DNA from: an uncultured Porphyromonadaceae bacterium
GTDB taxonomy: Bacteria > Bacteroidota > Bacteroidia > Bacteroidales > Muribaculaceae
Direction: 5' to 3'
Assembly (NCBI GenBank): GCA_947178685.1
Contig: CAMWZE010000053.1
Coordinates: 1-8,329, forward strand
DNA length: 8,329 nt
The position numbers and the translations under genes are program-made. How positions within the stretch are numbered: position 1 is the first letter of the stretch; every line of letters begins with the position of its first letter. Below the pieces are notes generated by a model. The model did not search any database. It was not told the origin of the DNA and worked only from the letters and a program-made list of their open reading frames with translations. Below are positions 1 through 6,516 of this stretch, one piece after another.

Positions 1-1120
1 TCCTCATATTGACATAGGATATTCTGGTTCCGGCGGAAATAAACCAATGACGCGGAAGGTGTGTGTTGAAGTCACAACTACATACTATCCCATAAGTAGT
101 GCCATCCATGCTTCCATCTATCGATAACCCGGAATTGTCTCCCATTAACTGGCTTTCCCGTGAACTATACCTGAAGAAATCACAAGAGGCTCTCCATTCG
201 CTTTCATTTGATGATTTTCTATGGTAATATAATTCTCCAAATAGATTGTCAGTGACAAACGAAGCGTTATTGTCTGTTATGCTGGGTTCTTCTCTAAATG
301 GAATGAATGTTTTCATCACAGCCGGTTCCTTACGCCTGAAATGATTGTAGACAAGTGATGTGCCAATTGTTTGACCGGATGAAAACCTATAGTCGTAAGA
401 CATGGACAGTTGATTAGAAGAATCGATACGTTTCCGATTGTAGAATTGATACAACCGTTCATCATGGTCAGGATATGGCCTGTCTGTCATAAGTTCGGAA
501 GGATTATGTGCGGCATAATGGGAATAATTGGCTGAAAGAGTATGTTTGTTTCTGCTGTATTCTCCGAAGGCTGAGGTATATAACTGTCTGGCTCTTCCTG
601 ACTGAGCATCGACAACTGCTCCCAATGCATAACTATCGGCTTTTTTCCTACGCTTTATGATGTTCAAAACAGTTACAGGTTCTTCTCCGTCAGTCTTTGC
701 TCCGGAATACTCTATGATTTCCATCGCTTCAACATCCACAGCCGGAAGCGACTTAAGATAGTTGATTAAGATTTCTCCGCTTAAGATGGTCTTTCTGCCG
801 TCGATATTTACTGAAAGACCCCGGACTCCGTAAATTCTTAGGTTGCCATCTGATTTAATCGTTATTCCCGGAAGCAAACATAGAGCTTCATAAACACTTC
901 CTTGGCTTCCCGCCAACATTTCGAATGGACGAAATATGATCTTATCTGCCTTCAATGAGGTAGCAGGATGCTTGGCCACTACTGTGATTTCTTTCAGATT
1001 CGAATACAAGATGGAATCACATGATTGCATTTCGGCTGAATCGGTATAAACGGCAAATTGGGCATCGGCCACCAAGGTGCAAGCAAGAGCTGCGAAAAGT
1101 AGATATAGACGGTAATACAT
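1..1120 (-). CDS. Outer-membrane beta-barrel (TonB-dependent receptor-like) protein, N-terminal half, cut by window edge
   Basis: Translating the minus strand from the ATG at 1120 gives about 373 uninterrupted codons to the window edge. Residues 1-20 form a signal peptide (short basic start, hydrophobic LYLLFAALACTLV, cleavage after ADA before Q21), so the product should reach the outer membrane. Residues about 45-157 resemble a receptor plug: KEITVVAK start, ALCLLPGITIKSDGNLRI, a VNIDGRK hairpin, then VEAMEIIEYSGAK and VLNIIKRR. From about 163 the sequence alternates like barrel strands with many aromatics. It parallels the plug of the receptor at 3992-6253, though diverged. No carboxypeptidase-like N-terminal domain precedes the plug. 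An in-frame TAA shortly upstream with no other ATG supports this start. About half of a usual family protein (roughly 700 residues or more) is missing because of the window. The substrate cannot be told; neither transport nor TonB dependence is proven. Confidence 0.88.
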   Translation of the reverse strand, partial: MYYRLYLLFAALACTLVADAQFAVYTDSAEMQSCDSILYSNLKEITVVAKHPATSLKADKIIFRPFEMLAGSQGSVYEALCLLPGITIKSDGNLRIYGVRGLSVNIDGRKTILSGEILINYLKSLPAVDVEAMEIIEYSGAKTDGEEPVTVLNIIKRRKKADSYALGAVVDAQSGRARQLYTSAFGEYSRNKHTLSANYSHYAAHNPSELMTDRPYPDHDERLYQFYNRKRIDSSNQLSMSYDYRFSSGQTIGTSLVYNHFRRKEPAVMKTFIPFREEPSITDNNASFVTDNLFGELYYHRKSSNESEWRASCDFFRYSSRESQLMGDNSGLSIDGSMDGTTYGIVCSCDFNTHLPRHWFISAGTRISYVNMR

Positions 1121-1142
1121 AATTAAGATATTGAATTTCCGG

Positions 1143-1150
1143 CGAAATTA
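1143..1150 (-). promoter_or_regulatory. Possible -7 box of the 1-1120 receptor gene
   Basis: On the minus strand this reads TAATTTCG, one mismatch from the Bacteroidetes -7 consensus TAnnTTTG, and it ends about 22 bases before the ATG at 1120. No TTTG-like -33 element is seen 19-20 bases further upstream, so the promoter would be weak or activator-dependent. This is a consensus match only. Confidence 0.3.
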
Positions 1151-1178
1151 ACATCTTAAGATTAAGCACTGAAAAAAT

Positions 1179-1207
1179 TGTGACGACTGAACACTCTTCT
1201 GTGACGA
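1179..1207. repeat. Two exact TGTGACGA direct repeats, 21-base period
   Basis: TGTGACGA occurs at 1179-1186 and again at 1200-1207, so the copies start 21 bases apart, two turns of the helix. They lie about 30-60 bases upstream of the candidate -7 box of the leftward receptor gene, where an activator could sit. A third 7-base match (TGTGACG) is at 1402-1408. The repeats are seen directly; a regulatory role is inference. They may lie in the decayed end of the transposase relic and be chance. Confidence 0.35.
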
Positions 1208-1209
1208 AA

Positions 1210-1378
1210 CAGCAATCAGGTAGAAGCTATTAATTCCAATAATGGTTGTGCAGCCACACATGGCACAGACCGTGCCAGGTCACTCACACAGAGCCTTCAG
1301 ATAGTTTCTACAAGCCTCCTTATTGGGGAAGTGTCTATTGAATTCTATCACTATCTTATTTAAGATAAATCCAATATT
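1210..1378 (-). pseudogene. Relic of an IS1595-family transposase N-terminus
   Basis: Read on the minus strand, the frame opens after a TGA at 1379-1381 and gives IEFNRHFPNKEACRNYLKAL, then CE, an in-frame TGA at 1280-1282, then PGTVCAMCGCTT. This follows the order of the IS1595-type transposase zinc-ribbon domain: FP-x-E-x-AC-x-x-YL, then a W-P-x-G segment, then CxxCG. The TGA falls exactly where the family has its conserved Trp, so TGG to TGA is the likely inactivating change. After about 1214 the similarity fades, and no catalytic domain follows because the receptor gene begins nearby. The family assignment is by recalled motif, not by search. It marks past insertion of a mobile element just upstream of the receptor gene. 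Confidence 0.55.
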
Positions 1379-1458
1379 TCACTTTAGAATGAAATACTTG
1401 TTGTGACGCTGCGTTATATTATAAAATGAAGACAAGATTATGAGTGAAGTAGAACTAA

Positions 1459-1569
1459 TTTTATTGGAAGAGGGCAATCAATGCACTTTTGCTAAAGGAA
1501 GGTCAGAAAAATGGTTCTGTAATTATCACGGAGAGAATAATTGAAACCGACAACACTTTTGAGTTATGA
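1459..1569 (+). pseudogene. Broken short reading frame overlapping the HTH gene (possible lost partner)
   Basis: This frame opens after a TAA at 1456-1458 and ends with a TGA at 1567-1569 that overlaps the ATG of the HTH gene (ATGA), the usual sign of translational coupling. Its translation looks protein-like (INALLLKEGQKNG, then SVIITERIIETDNTFEL) but has no ATG or GTG start; TTG at 1489 is the only usable one. In another frame, an ATG at 1440 starts a 34-residue ORF to 1544 whose first part (SEVELILLEEGNQ) also looks plausible. A single-base indel near 1482 could have split one small gene of about 42 codons into these two frames. I do not recognise the family. By position it could be a remnant of a toxin or other partner of the HTH protein. 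Confidence 0.3.
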
Positions 1570-1832
1570 AAGAAGCAAAAAACGCATATCGGAAAATGAT
1601 TGCATCTGTTCCGGCTGATATCAAGGTGGAGATAGATTTGTCATTCGCTGTTTCAGATCGCATATACGCGCTGATGCATGAACGAGGTCTTTCAAAAAAA
1701 CAGTTTGCCGACGCTCTTGGTCGTCGTCCGAGTGAAATTACAAAGTGGTTGAGCGGTCAGCACAACTTCACGCTCTCAACTCTGGCGATGCTGTCAACGT
1801 TCTTTGGTAGGCCAATTATTACTGTAGGATAG
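1566..1832 (+). CDS. Small XRE/HigA-like helix-turn-helix protein, antitoxin-like
   Basis: An 88-residue protein with a short N-terminal helical region (1-37) and a Cro/C1-type helix-turn-helix at about 41-81. Helix two lies near KKQFADAL (44-51), the recognition helix near PSEITKWL (55-62), followed by the family-typical SGQHNFTLSTLAMLSTFFG. Proteins of this size and layout in Bacteroidales are usually called XRE regulators or HigA-type antitoxins, which bind their own promoter and, in toxin-antitoxin pairs, a RelE/HigB-like toxin. No intact toxin is next to it: upstream is only a broken frame overlapping it by ATGA, and downstream is a terminator. The ATG at 1566 is chosen because of that overlap and because the domain is complete from it. 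No convincing TAnnTTTG promoter was found nearby. It may be an orphan regulator or a solitary antitoxin; the DNA-binding fold is much surer than the role. Confidence 0.85.
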   Translation: MKEAKNAYRKMIASVPADIKVEIDLSFAVSDRIYALMHERGLSKKQFADALGRRPSEITKWLSGQHNFTLSTLAMLSTFFGRPIITVG

Positions 1833-1850
1833 CATAAAAAGTATAATAAA

Positions 1851-1906
1851 CTGAAAAATGGGATGTCAAAGATTTTGGTTTCTTTGACATCCCATTTCCA
1901 GTTTTT
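1851..1906. terminator. Bidirectional intrinsic terminator between converging genes
   Basis: A perfect 17-base stem pairs 1856-1872 (AAATGGGATGTCAAAGA) with 1881-1897, with an 8-base loop TTTTGGTT. On the plus strand a TTTTT run follows at 1902-1906, ending transcripts from the HTH gene (stop at 1832). On the minus strand the A run at 1854-1858 becomes a T run after the stem, ending transcripts of the PspC operon (stop at 1951). The stem is long and uninterrupted and the two genes converge, so the call is strong. Confidence 0.9.
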
Positions 1907-1950
1907 AACGCTATGTTACGAATAACGACTAATCGTTCGCTACTACTTGC

Positions 1951-3498
1951 TTACTGCTTGATTGAGTCAGAGGTAGGGATTGAGTCGGAAGCTGCAGGGA
2001 TTGACAAGGCTGCGTCAGTGGAGATCTCCATGAGCTTATCCATCAATATTTCCGATTTGTCGAGGAGCTTCTGGGCATTATTCTGAGCTTTTTCCGCCTT
2101 ACGTTGTGCTTTCTCGGCATGACGGTGGTACTTCTCTGCCGTTTTGCGGTATTTAGAAGCTTGCTTGTTAGATGAAGCCTGTTCTATTTTCTGCGACATC
2201 TCCTCAGCCTGCTGGAGCCATTGGTCGGCTTGCTCCTGAAAGCTTTCTGCCTGTTTCTGCAGCTCTTCCGCCTGACTGTTGACGCTCTCTATCTTTGTCT
2301 GAATCATCTCTGCTGAAAGATTGGCAATTTGGATTTTGAATGATTCATTTTCATCTACAACGTCAAAATCACCGTTCCGTCTTCTCTCCTCAAATTGCTG
2401 GTGACGGTAAAGTTCCTGATTGCCTACTGTGGATACCACCATGCCTGTGGCCACTCCTGCGAGAACGAATCCGACACACCATATGATTTTCACAAGAAGA
2501 CTTGTCTGCCTTGACATATTATCGGAATTCAAGCCTTTGCGGATAAGTGCTAAAAGCGGTATACCTATTGTGAGGATCCAGCCAATTCCGCAGAGCACTC
2601 CCCAGAAAACCAGTTTGCTTACAAAGGGATCGGTCATTTCCGGATTATCGAAAGGCATTCCGGTGCCGAAGAGGAGAGCGCTTCCCCAGGCTATCAGGAA
2701 CACAACTGCGCCGATTAGTCCGATTCCGAGACCGAGCAGGATGGGAATTCCGATTATCAGACCAATGATAATAAATGCTTTACCAAGCCAGCCCACGCTG
2801 GTGGTCATGATCTTGGCAATATTCGGAGCAGAGGATGTCTGCTGATTTGCAGGTGTCCCCTGATCCTCCTTGAAGCTGTCGGTCACTGTCTTGCCTATGT
2901 TTTCCATGGTGGGTTGCTCGCCCATCATCTGCATTCGCTGCAGAGGGGTGCGAGCCTCCGGCACCACGATCCAGAGCACAAGGTATACAACTGCCATTGT
3001 CGCATATGACACGATGGTAAGAGCCACGAGGAGGAGACGCACCCATGTCACATCCCAACCCAGATACCATGCGATGCCGGAACAAACACCACCGAGCATA
3101 GCGTTCTGTGGATCACGGTAAAGGCGTTTCACGGTGTAGGGGGGATTGGGGATGTAGGGTGGAGGTGTCTCACTCTCAGTGTCAACGTTGATAGTTTCCG
3201 TGTCGCCGTTTTCGTTTTGGATAGTGATGGTCTCATCATCGACAAACTCCTCGGGTTTCCCTACGCGGGCTATCACCTGCTCTACGTCGGCGAGAGTGAT
3301 AATGGCACTCCCATCTTCGGTTGACTGAAGAAGGAGCTCGGCGATTCGGGATTCGATATCGTTGATAAGTTCGGCAGAGCCGTCTACCTTGCGGAATGCA
3401 TGCTCGATTGTCTTGAGATAGTCGTTGAGCAGGGCGTAGGCATCCTCATCGATTGTGAAGGGATAGCCCACTATATTTATGTTGAAAGTCTTTTTCAT
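1951..3498 (-). CDS. PspC-domain inner-membrane protein with C-terminal coiled coil
   Basis: 515 residues, no signal peptide. Residues 1-90 form a soluble alpha/beta region (MKKTFNINIVGYPFTIDEDAY start, then IESRIAELL and VEQVIARVGKPEEF) that commonly precedes PspC in Bacteroidetes. An acidic, Pro-rich linker follows (91-122). The PspC domain spans about 123-183: KRLYRDPQNAMLGGVCSGIA, then a hydrophobic stretch ending LWIVVPEA. Further membrane segments lie near 238-279, 295-319 and 334-357. Residues 393-492 are a long Gln/Glu/Lys/Ala-rich helix with heptad-like AEKAQRKAEKAQ repeats, predicted coiled coil, ending in a Ser-rich tail with SDSI twice. PspC proteins sense or relay envelope stress in the phage-shock response of proteobacteria; the role in Bacteroidales is not well defined. 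It is the last gene of the leftward operon, 55 bases after padR. The usual PadR-PspC grouping suggests membrane homeostasis, which is inference. Confidence 0.88.
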   Translation of the reverse strand: MKKTFNINIVGYPFTIDEDAYALLNDYLKTIEHAFRKVDGSAELINDIESRIAELLLQSTEDGSAIITLADVEQVIARVGKPEEFVDDETITIQNENGDTETINVDTESETPPPYIPNPPYTVKRLYRDPQNAMLGGVCSGIAWYLGWDVTWVRLLLVALTIVSYATMAVVYLVLWIVVPEARTPLQRMQMMGEQPTMENIGKTVTDSFKEDQGTPANQQTSSAPNIAKIMTTSVGWLGKAFIIIGLIIGIPILLGLGIGLIGAVVFLIAWGSALLFGTGMPFDNPEMTDPFVSKLVFWGVLCGIGWILTIGIPLLALIRKGLNSDNMSRQTSLLVKIIWCVGFVLAGVATGMVVSTVGNQELYRHQQFEERRRNGDFDVVDENESFKIQIANLSAEMIQTKIESVNSQAEELQKQAESFQEQADQWLQQAEEMSQKIEQASSNKQASKYRKTAEKYHRHAEKAQRKAEKAQNNAQKLLDKSEILMDKLMEISTDAALSIPAASDSIPTSDSIKQ

Positions 3499-3553
3499 TT
3501 TAAGTGCTTTTGAATGGGTGTGTGCGTTAGTTGTTGGTTAGGTAAGGAGAAAT

Positions 3554-3973
3554 TTAAGATTTATCAAGAGAGATTGAGGAATCTGCTATAAAGACTTCCT
3601 CCTCTATGATCGGTCCCGGTTCGGGGGGCATATTGCGGAAATGGTTTACATTTTCTACAATTTCATCCCAGGCTTCTGACATCTCTTTCAGAGTCTCTTT
3701 CCCGGTTTCAGTAATGAAATAATATTTACGGGGAGGACCCTTGGGACTTTCCTCCCATTCGTAGCTGAGTTTGCCCTCTTTTCGCAAGCGGTTGAGAAGA
3801 GTGTAGAGTGTGCCTTCAACCACTATCAGGTTGGCTTCGCTAAGACCATTGATTATGTCGGAAGGATATGCCCTCTGACGGTTGAGCAGGAGCAATACAC
3901 AGTATTCGAGTATCCCTTTCCTCATTTGCGAGCGGATATTGGAATCCGTCTTGTCAGTTTTCTTTTCAGTCAT
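3554..3973 (-). CDS. PadR-family winged-helix transcriptional regulator
   Basis: 139 residues. A charged N-terminus (1-16) leads into the PadR winged helix at about 18-103: MRKGILEYCVLLLL (helix 1), AYPSDIINGL (helix 2), VVEGTLYTLLNRLRKEGKLS (recognition helix with the family hallmark GTLYTLLNRL), a wing around YEWEESPKGPPRKYYFIT, then TGKETLKEMSEAW. This is the compact type with one C-terminal dimerisation helix (about 92-113) and an acidic, Pro-containing tail. PadR proteins are usually dimeric repressors released by small ligands or by loss of a signal. The gene starts 18 bases after the receptor stop and ends 55 bases before the PspC start, so it is almost certainly co-transcribed with both. 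The palindrome at 6342-6362 in the operon promoter is the obvious candidate operator, giving autorepression; this is inferred from position. Confidence 0.93.
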   Translation of the reverse strand: MTEKKTDKTDSNIRSQMRKGILEYCVLLLLNRQRAYPSDIINGLSEANLIVVEGTLYTLLNRLRKEGKLSYEWEESPKGPPRKYYFITETGKETLKEMSEAWDEIVENVNHFRNMPPEPGPIIEEEVFIADSSISLDKS

Positions 3974-3991
3974 AATATTTCGTTTAGTTGA

Positions 3992-6253
3992 TTACATAGA
4001 TGATTGTCCGGCTACGGAGCTCTGGTCGTCATTCTCAATCTGACGGGCCGCCTTCTTTACATCGGAATTCAGAGAACCGATGTTCCAGGAGAGAGAGATG
4101 CCCACGTTCCAGCTCTTGTTGTAGAACGCAAATCGATTTATCATATTTTCCGTAGCGGTGTAGGATCGGTTTGTAGTGTGGCCTTGAAGAAATTGGTGCG
4201 CGGTCAGTGTGACGGTGAGCGCATCCTTTTTCAGGAATCCGCGGCTGATACCCAGACCGTAATAATACCATCCGTCTTGCCAACCTTGAAGGTTGTAGGA
4301 GCGGGTTGACTGTCCACCATATACGTTAAACCGGAATTTGGATGGGAGGGTAAGATTTGCGTTGACACCATAGTTGAGAGTCCATCCGGAGTTGCTGAGA
4401 TTCATGCTTTGCAACGACACAGACTGCCGTGTGAGCCGGGCATTTACAGAGAATTGCAAAATGTTTAACGGGGTGCAGTTGAGGAATCCGAAGAAAGCGA
4501 AATCGCGTCGATGTCCGATATTTGCATATGAGGAATAGTTTACTCCATCCTTGAAATAAGTGAATGGAGAGATGGCGTTATCCACCAGTGTCAGGTCAAG
4601 ACCAACATTTCCACCGATCAGTCGTCCATAATTGGAGTAGGTGAGGGTCAGCTTGTTGGCTCTTTCCGATTCAAGGTCAGGATTACCCTTTTCGGCCACG
4701 TCGGGAATAAGTATCAGCTCATAGGGGTTCACCTGCCGCAGGGATGGACGCGAGATCCTCATCTGATATGCCAACCGGAGGTTTGAGGCTTCTGTAAAAC
4801 TATAGGCCAATGCCGCGTTGGGCACGATATCATTCATATGGTTGAAGAAATCAGGCTCTTCACCAGCCTTGAAGTCGATGCCCATGCCGGTGTGCTCATA
4901 TCGGAGTCCGGCCGTTGTCGATAGTCTCCCGAAGCGACCGTTATAAGCGAGGTAAGCCGCATATATATCCTGCTTCTGCATAATGTCTGAGAGATCGGAG
5001 GGGTCTCCTTCAGAACCGGGTGCCCACAAAGTGTAAGCCACATCCGGATTTCTTCGGAAAATGAGTTTTGCTCCGGCATCAAGGGTGTGACTGTCTGAGC
5101 TAAGAGGCTTCACGAAGTCAAGCTGGATAGTGTGCTCATTGTTGTTGCCCTTGTCAGATGTAAATTCATAAGGCGCCACAATCTGCTCACCCTCAGCCTC
5201 GGTTTGCGAGAGCTCTGCTTCAAGACATCGGTAGCCGTGGTTGAAGAGATAGGAGAGGATAAGCTTGGTGCCCTCATTGTCGAAAGAGTGCTGCCATGAC
5301 ACCCCGGCGTTGAGAGAAGACTCTGTAAGGTCGCCTTGAAGACTTCTCATCGAGGAGCCCACAAACTGATGTTGTGCATTATGGGCCTCGAAATAGCTGT
5401 TGCCCCCTTTTTTCAGTTTGCCATTCATTGAGGAGACATTGGCATTTAGTGTAAAAAGGTCAGCGTCAGAAAGATCGTAGGAGATATTCAGTCCACCGCC
5501 TATGTAATCCCAACCGACTTTCTGCTGAAGCTTATTATACTGATATCGGACAGCTTCGGATGATAGGTTTTCCACATTATTTTCGTTCCAGTTTGTCTGA
5601 GGGAAGATGCTGCCGTTGGCGTAATTTATGTTGGCACTCATGGAAAGCCTTCCATGTTTCATCCGTCCGTATGCGGAGACACCGGATTGTTGCTTGGTGA
5701 AACTTGCGTTGAATGAAGCGGAATATCCGTCGGTAGTGTTGCGTGAGATGGTCACGAGATTGAGTATCCCGGCGGTGCCTTCGGCATCGTATTTTGCACC
5801 CGGTTCGGTGATCACCTCCACTTTCATGACAGCCTCTGCAGGCATCGCTTTGAAGAGATCCTTATAGTTGGCCGATATCGAGGGATCTTCCTTGCCATTG
5901 ACATATATTTTGAAATTGTCCTGTCCGTTTATGCGGATATTCCCTTCCCCGTCTACAGTGACCATAGGCACCTTACGGAGGGCATCACTCAATGTCAGAC
6001 CCTTGGAAGAGATATCTTCCTTAAGATCATAAGATAGCTTTGCGCCGTCGCTTTTGATAATCGGACGAGACGCTACCACTTCCAGATCATCAAGATCTAT
6101 GGATAGGGGGATTGTGTCGGTAGAGGTTTCGGTCTTTTTTCTTTGCGGCTGCTGAGTCCCGGTCAATGTGGTTGTCGGTTCCTCGAGAGGAGCACCGACG
6201 GCCATGGTCGGGAGCATGAGGAGAATAGACAATATGTTGGTGTGTGCTTTCAT
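3992..6253 (-). CDS. Outer-membrane beta-barrel receptor (TonB-dependent-like, PF14905-like), first gene of PadR/PspC operon
   Basis: 753 residues. A signal peptide covers 1-20 (ILSILLMLPTMAVGA, cleavage near AVG-A). Residues 21-55 are a low-complexity Thr/Pro/Gln-rich linker, then LDDLEVVASRP (54-64) opens the plug. The plug includes ALRKVPMVTVDGEGNIRING (91-110), the hairpin IYVNGKEDPS, and VEVITEPGAKYDAEGTAGIL (145-164). From about 175 to 727 the protein is a beta-barrel rich in aromatic, Asn and Gly residues, with the family-typical RLAYQMRISRPSLRQVNPY. The last strand, NVGISLSWNIG, is followed by a DVKKAARQIENDD tail that matches the basic-then-acidic tails common in this family and sits in the periplasm. 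There is no carboxypeptidase-regulatory domain at the N-terminus. No SusD-like partner or enzyme lies next to it, so glycan import is not supported. The partners in the operon are a PadR regulator and a PspC protein; the substrate is unknown. Confidence 0.92.
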   Translation of the reverse strand: MKAHTNILSILLMLPTMAVGAPLEEPTTTLTGTQQPQRKKTETSTDTIPLSIDLDDLEVVASRPIIKSDGAKLSYDLKEDISSKGLTLSDALRKVPMVTVDGEGNIRINGQDNFKIYVNGKEDPSISANYKDLFKAMPAEAVMKVEVITEPGAKYDAEGTAGILNLVTISRNTTDGYSASFNASFTKQQSGVSAYGRMKHGRLSMSANINYANGSIFPQTNWNENNVENLSSEAVRYQYNKLQQKVGWDYIGGGLNISYDLSDADLFTLNANVSSMNGKLKKGGNSYFEAHNAQHQFVGSSMRSLQGDLTESSLNAGVSWQHSFDNEGTKLILSYLFNHGYRCLEAELSQTEAEGEQIVAPYEFTSDKGNNNEHTIQLDFVKPLSSDSHTLDAGAKLIFRRNPDVAYTLWAPGSEGDPSDLSDIMQKQDIYAAYLAYNGRFGRLSTTAGLRYEHTGMGIDFKAGEEPDFFNHMNDIVPNAALAYSFTEASNLRLAYQMRISRPSLRQVNPYELILIPDVAEKGNPDLESERANKLTLTYSNYGRLIGGNVGLDLTLVDNAISPFTYFKDGVNYSSYANIGHRRDFAFFGFLNCTPLNILQFSVNARLTRQSVSLQSMNLSNSGWTLNYGVNANLTLPSKFRFNVYGGQSTRSYNLQGWQDGWYYYGLGISRGFLKKDALTVTLTAHQFLQGHTTNRSYTATENMINRFAFYNKSWNVGISLSWNIGSLNSDVKKAARQIENDDQSSVAGQSSM

Positions 6254-6321
6254 CGGTTGATGTGTTGGGGTTTTGTGTGTGTTTAGTTCGATAGTTTACC
6301 CGGGTTTTTATTTTGATGCTG

Positions 6322-6353
6322 CAAAGTTATAATAAAATTTAGTACTATGCAAT
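6322..6353 (-). promoter_or_regulatory. Promoter of the receptor-padR-pspC operon
   Basis: On the minus strand, TAACTTTG (6322-6329) matches the Bacteroidetes -7 consensus TAnnTTTG exactly. Twenty bases upstream is ATTG (6350-6353), close to the -33 TTTG element at the expected spacing. Transcription would start near 6316, leaving a leader of roughly 60 bases before the ATG at 6253. The -33 element lies in the spacer of the palindrome described separately, so a protein bound there would block the promoter. Confidence 0.7.
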
Positions 6354-6362
6354 ACATAGTAC
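6342..6362. promoter_or_regulatory. Inverted repeat GTACTATG-N5-CATAGTAC, candidate PadR operator
   Basis: Perfect 8-base arms (6342-6349 and 6355-6362) flank the 5-base spacer CAATA; with one extra base on the right, A/T-rich flanks extend the symmetry by about four more pairs. It spans the -33 region of the leftward operon promoter. No T run follows, so it is not a terminator. Its size suits a dimeric winged-helix repressor, and the operon encodes one (PadR). The symmetry is seen directly; the identity of the bound protein is inference. Confidence 0.65.
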
Positions 6363-6489
6363 CTAAAATTTTGGAGAAATATTAAATTTTTAATAGTGGC
6401 TTAAGCAGAGTAGCTTGTAATGGCGACTCGGATGGCAGTTTTACTGGTTCATTATACCTCAATAGGATGGGAAATTGGAAATTTTTTTG

Positions 6490-6497
6490 TAATTTTG
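6490..6497 (+). promoter_or_regulatory. Candidate -7 box of lepA
   Basis: TAATTTTG is a full match to TAnnTTTG and ends 19 bases before the lepA ATG. No clear TTTG occurs 19-20 bases upstream; the nearest TTG (6475-6477) is too close. The leader would be only about 14 bases long with no evident Shine-Dalgarno sequence, as is common in Bacteroidetes. Confidence 0.5.
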
Positions 6498-6516
6498 TGG
6501 TGACAATTCGCGAAAG

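Noticed and set aside
1261..1277. TGGCAC-AGACC-GTGCCA hairpin as a terminator or regulatory stem
   Set aside because: The stem is only six base pairs with no T run on either strand, and it falls inside the zinc-ribbon codons of the transposase relic, which explains it well enough.
1352..1367. TATCTTA-TT-TAAGATA inverted repeat as an operator
   Set aside because: It is a short A/T-rich palindrome at the start of the transposase relic with no promoter elements at a sensible distance; chance is likely in this composition.
2420..3121. Plus- and minus-strand ORFs of 83-141 codons inside the PspC gene
   Set aside because: They are other-frame shadows of a well-supported membrane protein gene; translations are Pro/Ile/Arg-rich without domain features.
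4004..5867. Several 79-101 codon ORFs inside the receptor gene on both strands
   Set aside because: All overlap the intact receptor frame, which has a signal peptide, plug, barrel and family tail; none shows a domain of its own.
3992..6253. SusC-type glycan importer with polysaccharide utilisation locus
   Set aside because: There is no SusD-like partner, no glycoside hydrolase, no N-terminal carboxypeptidase-like domain, and the C-terminal tail fits the PF14905-like barrel family instead.
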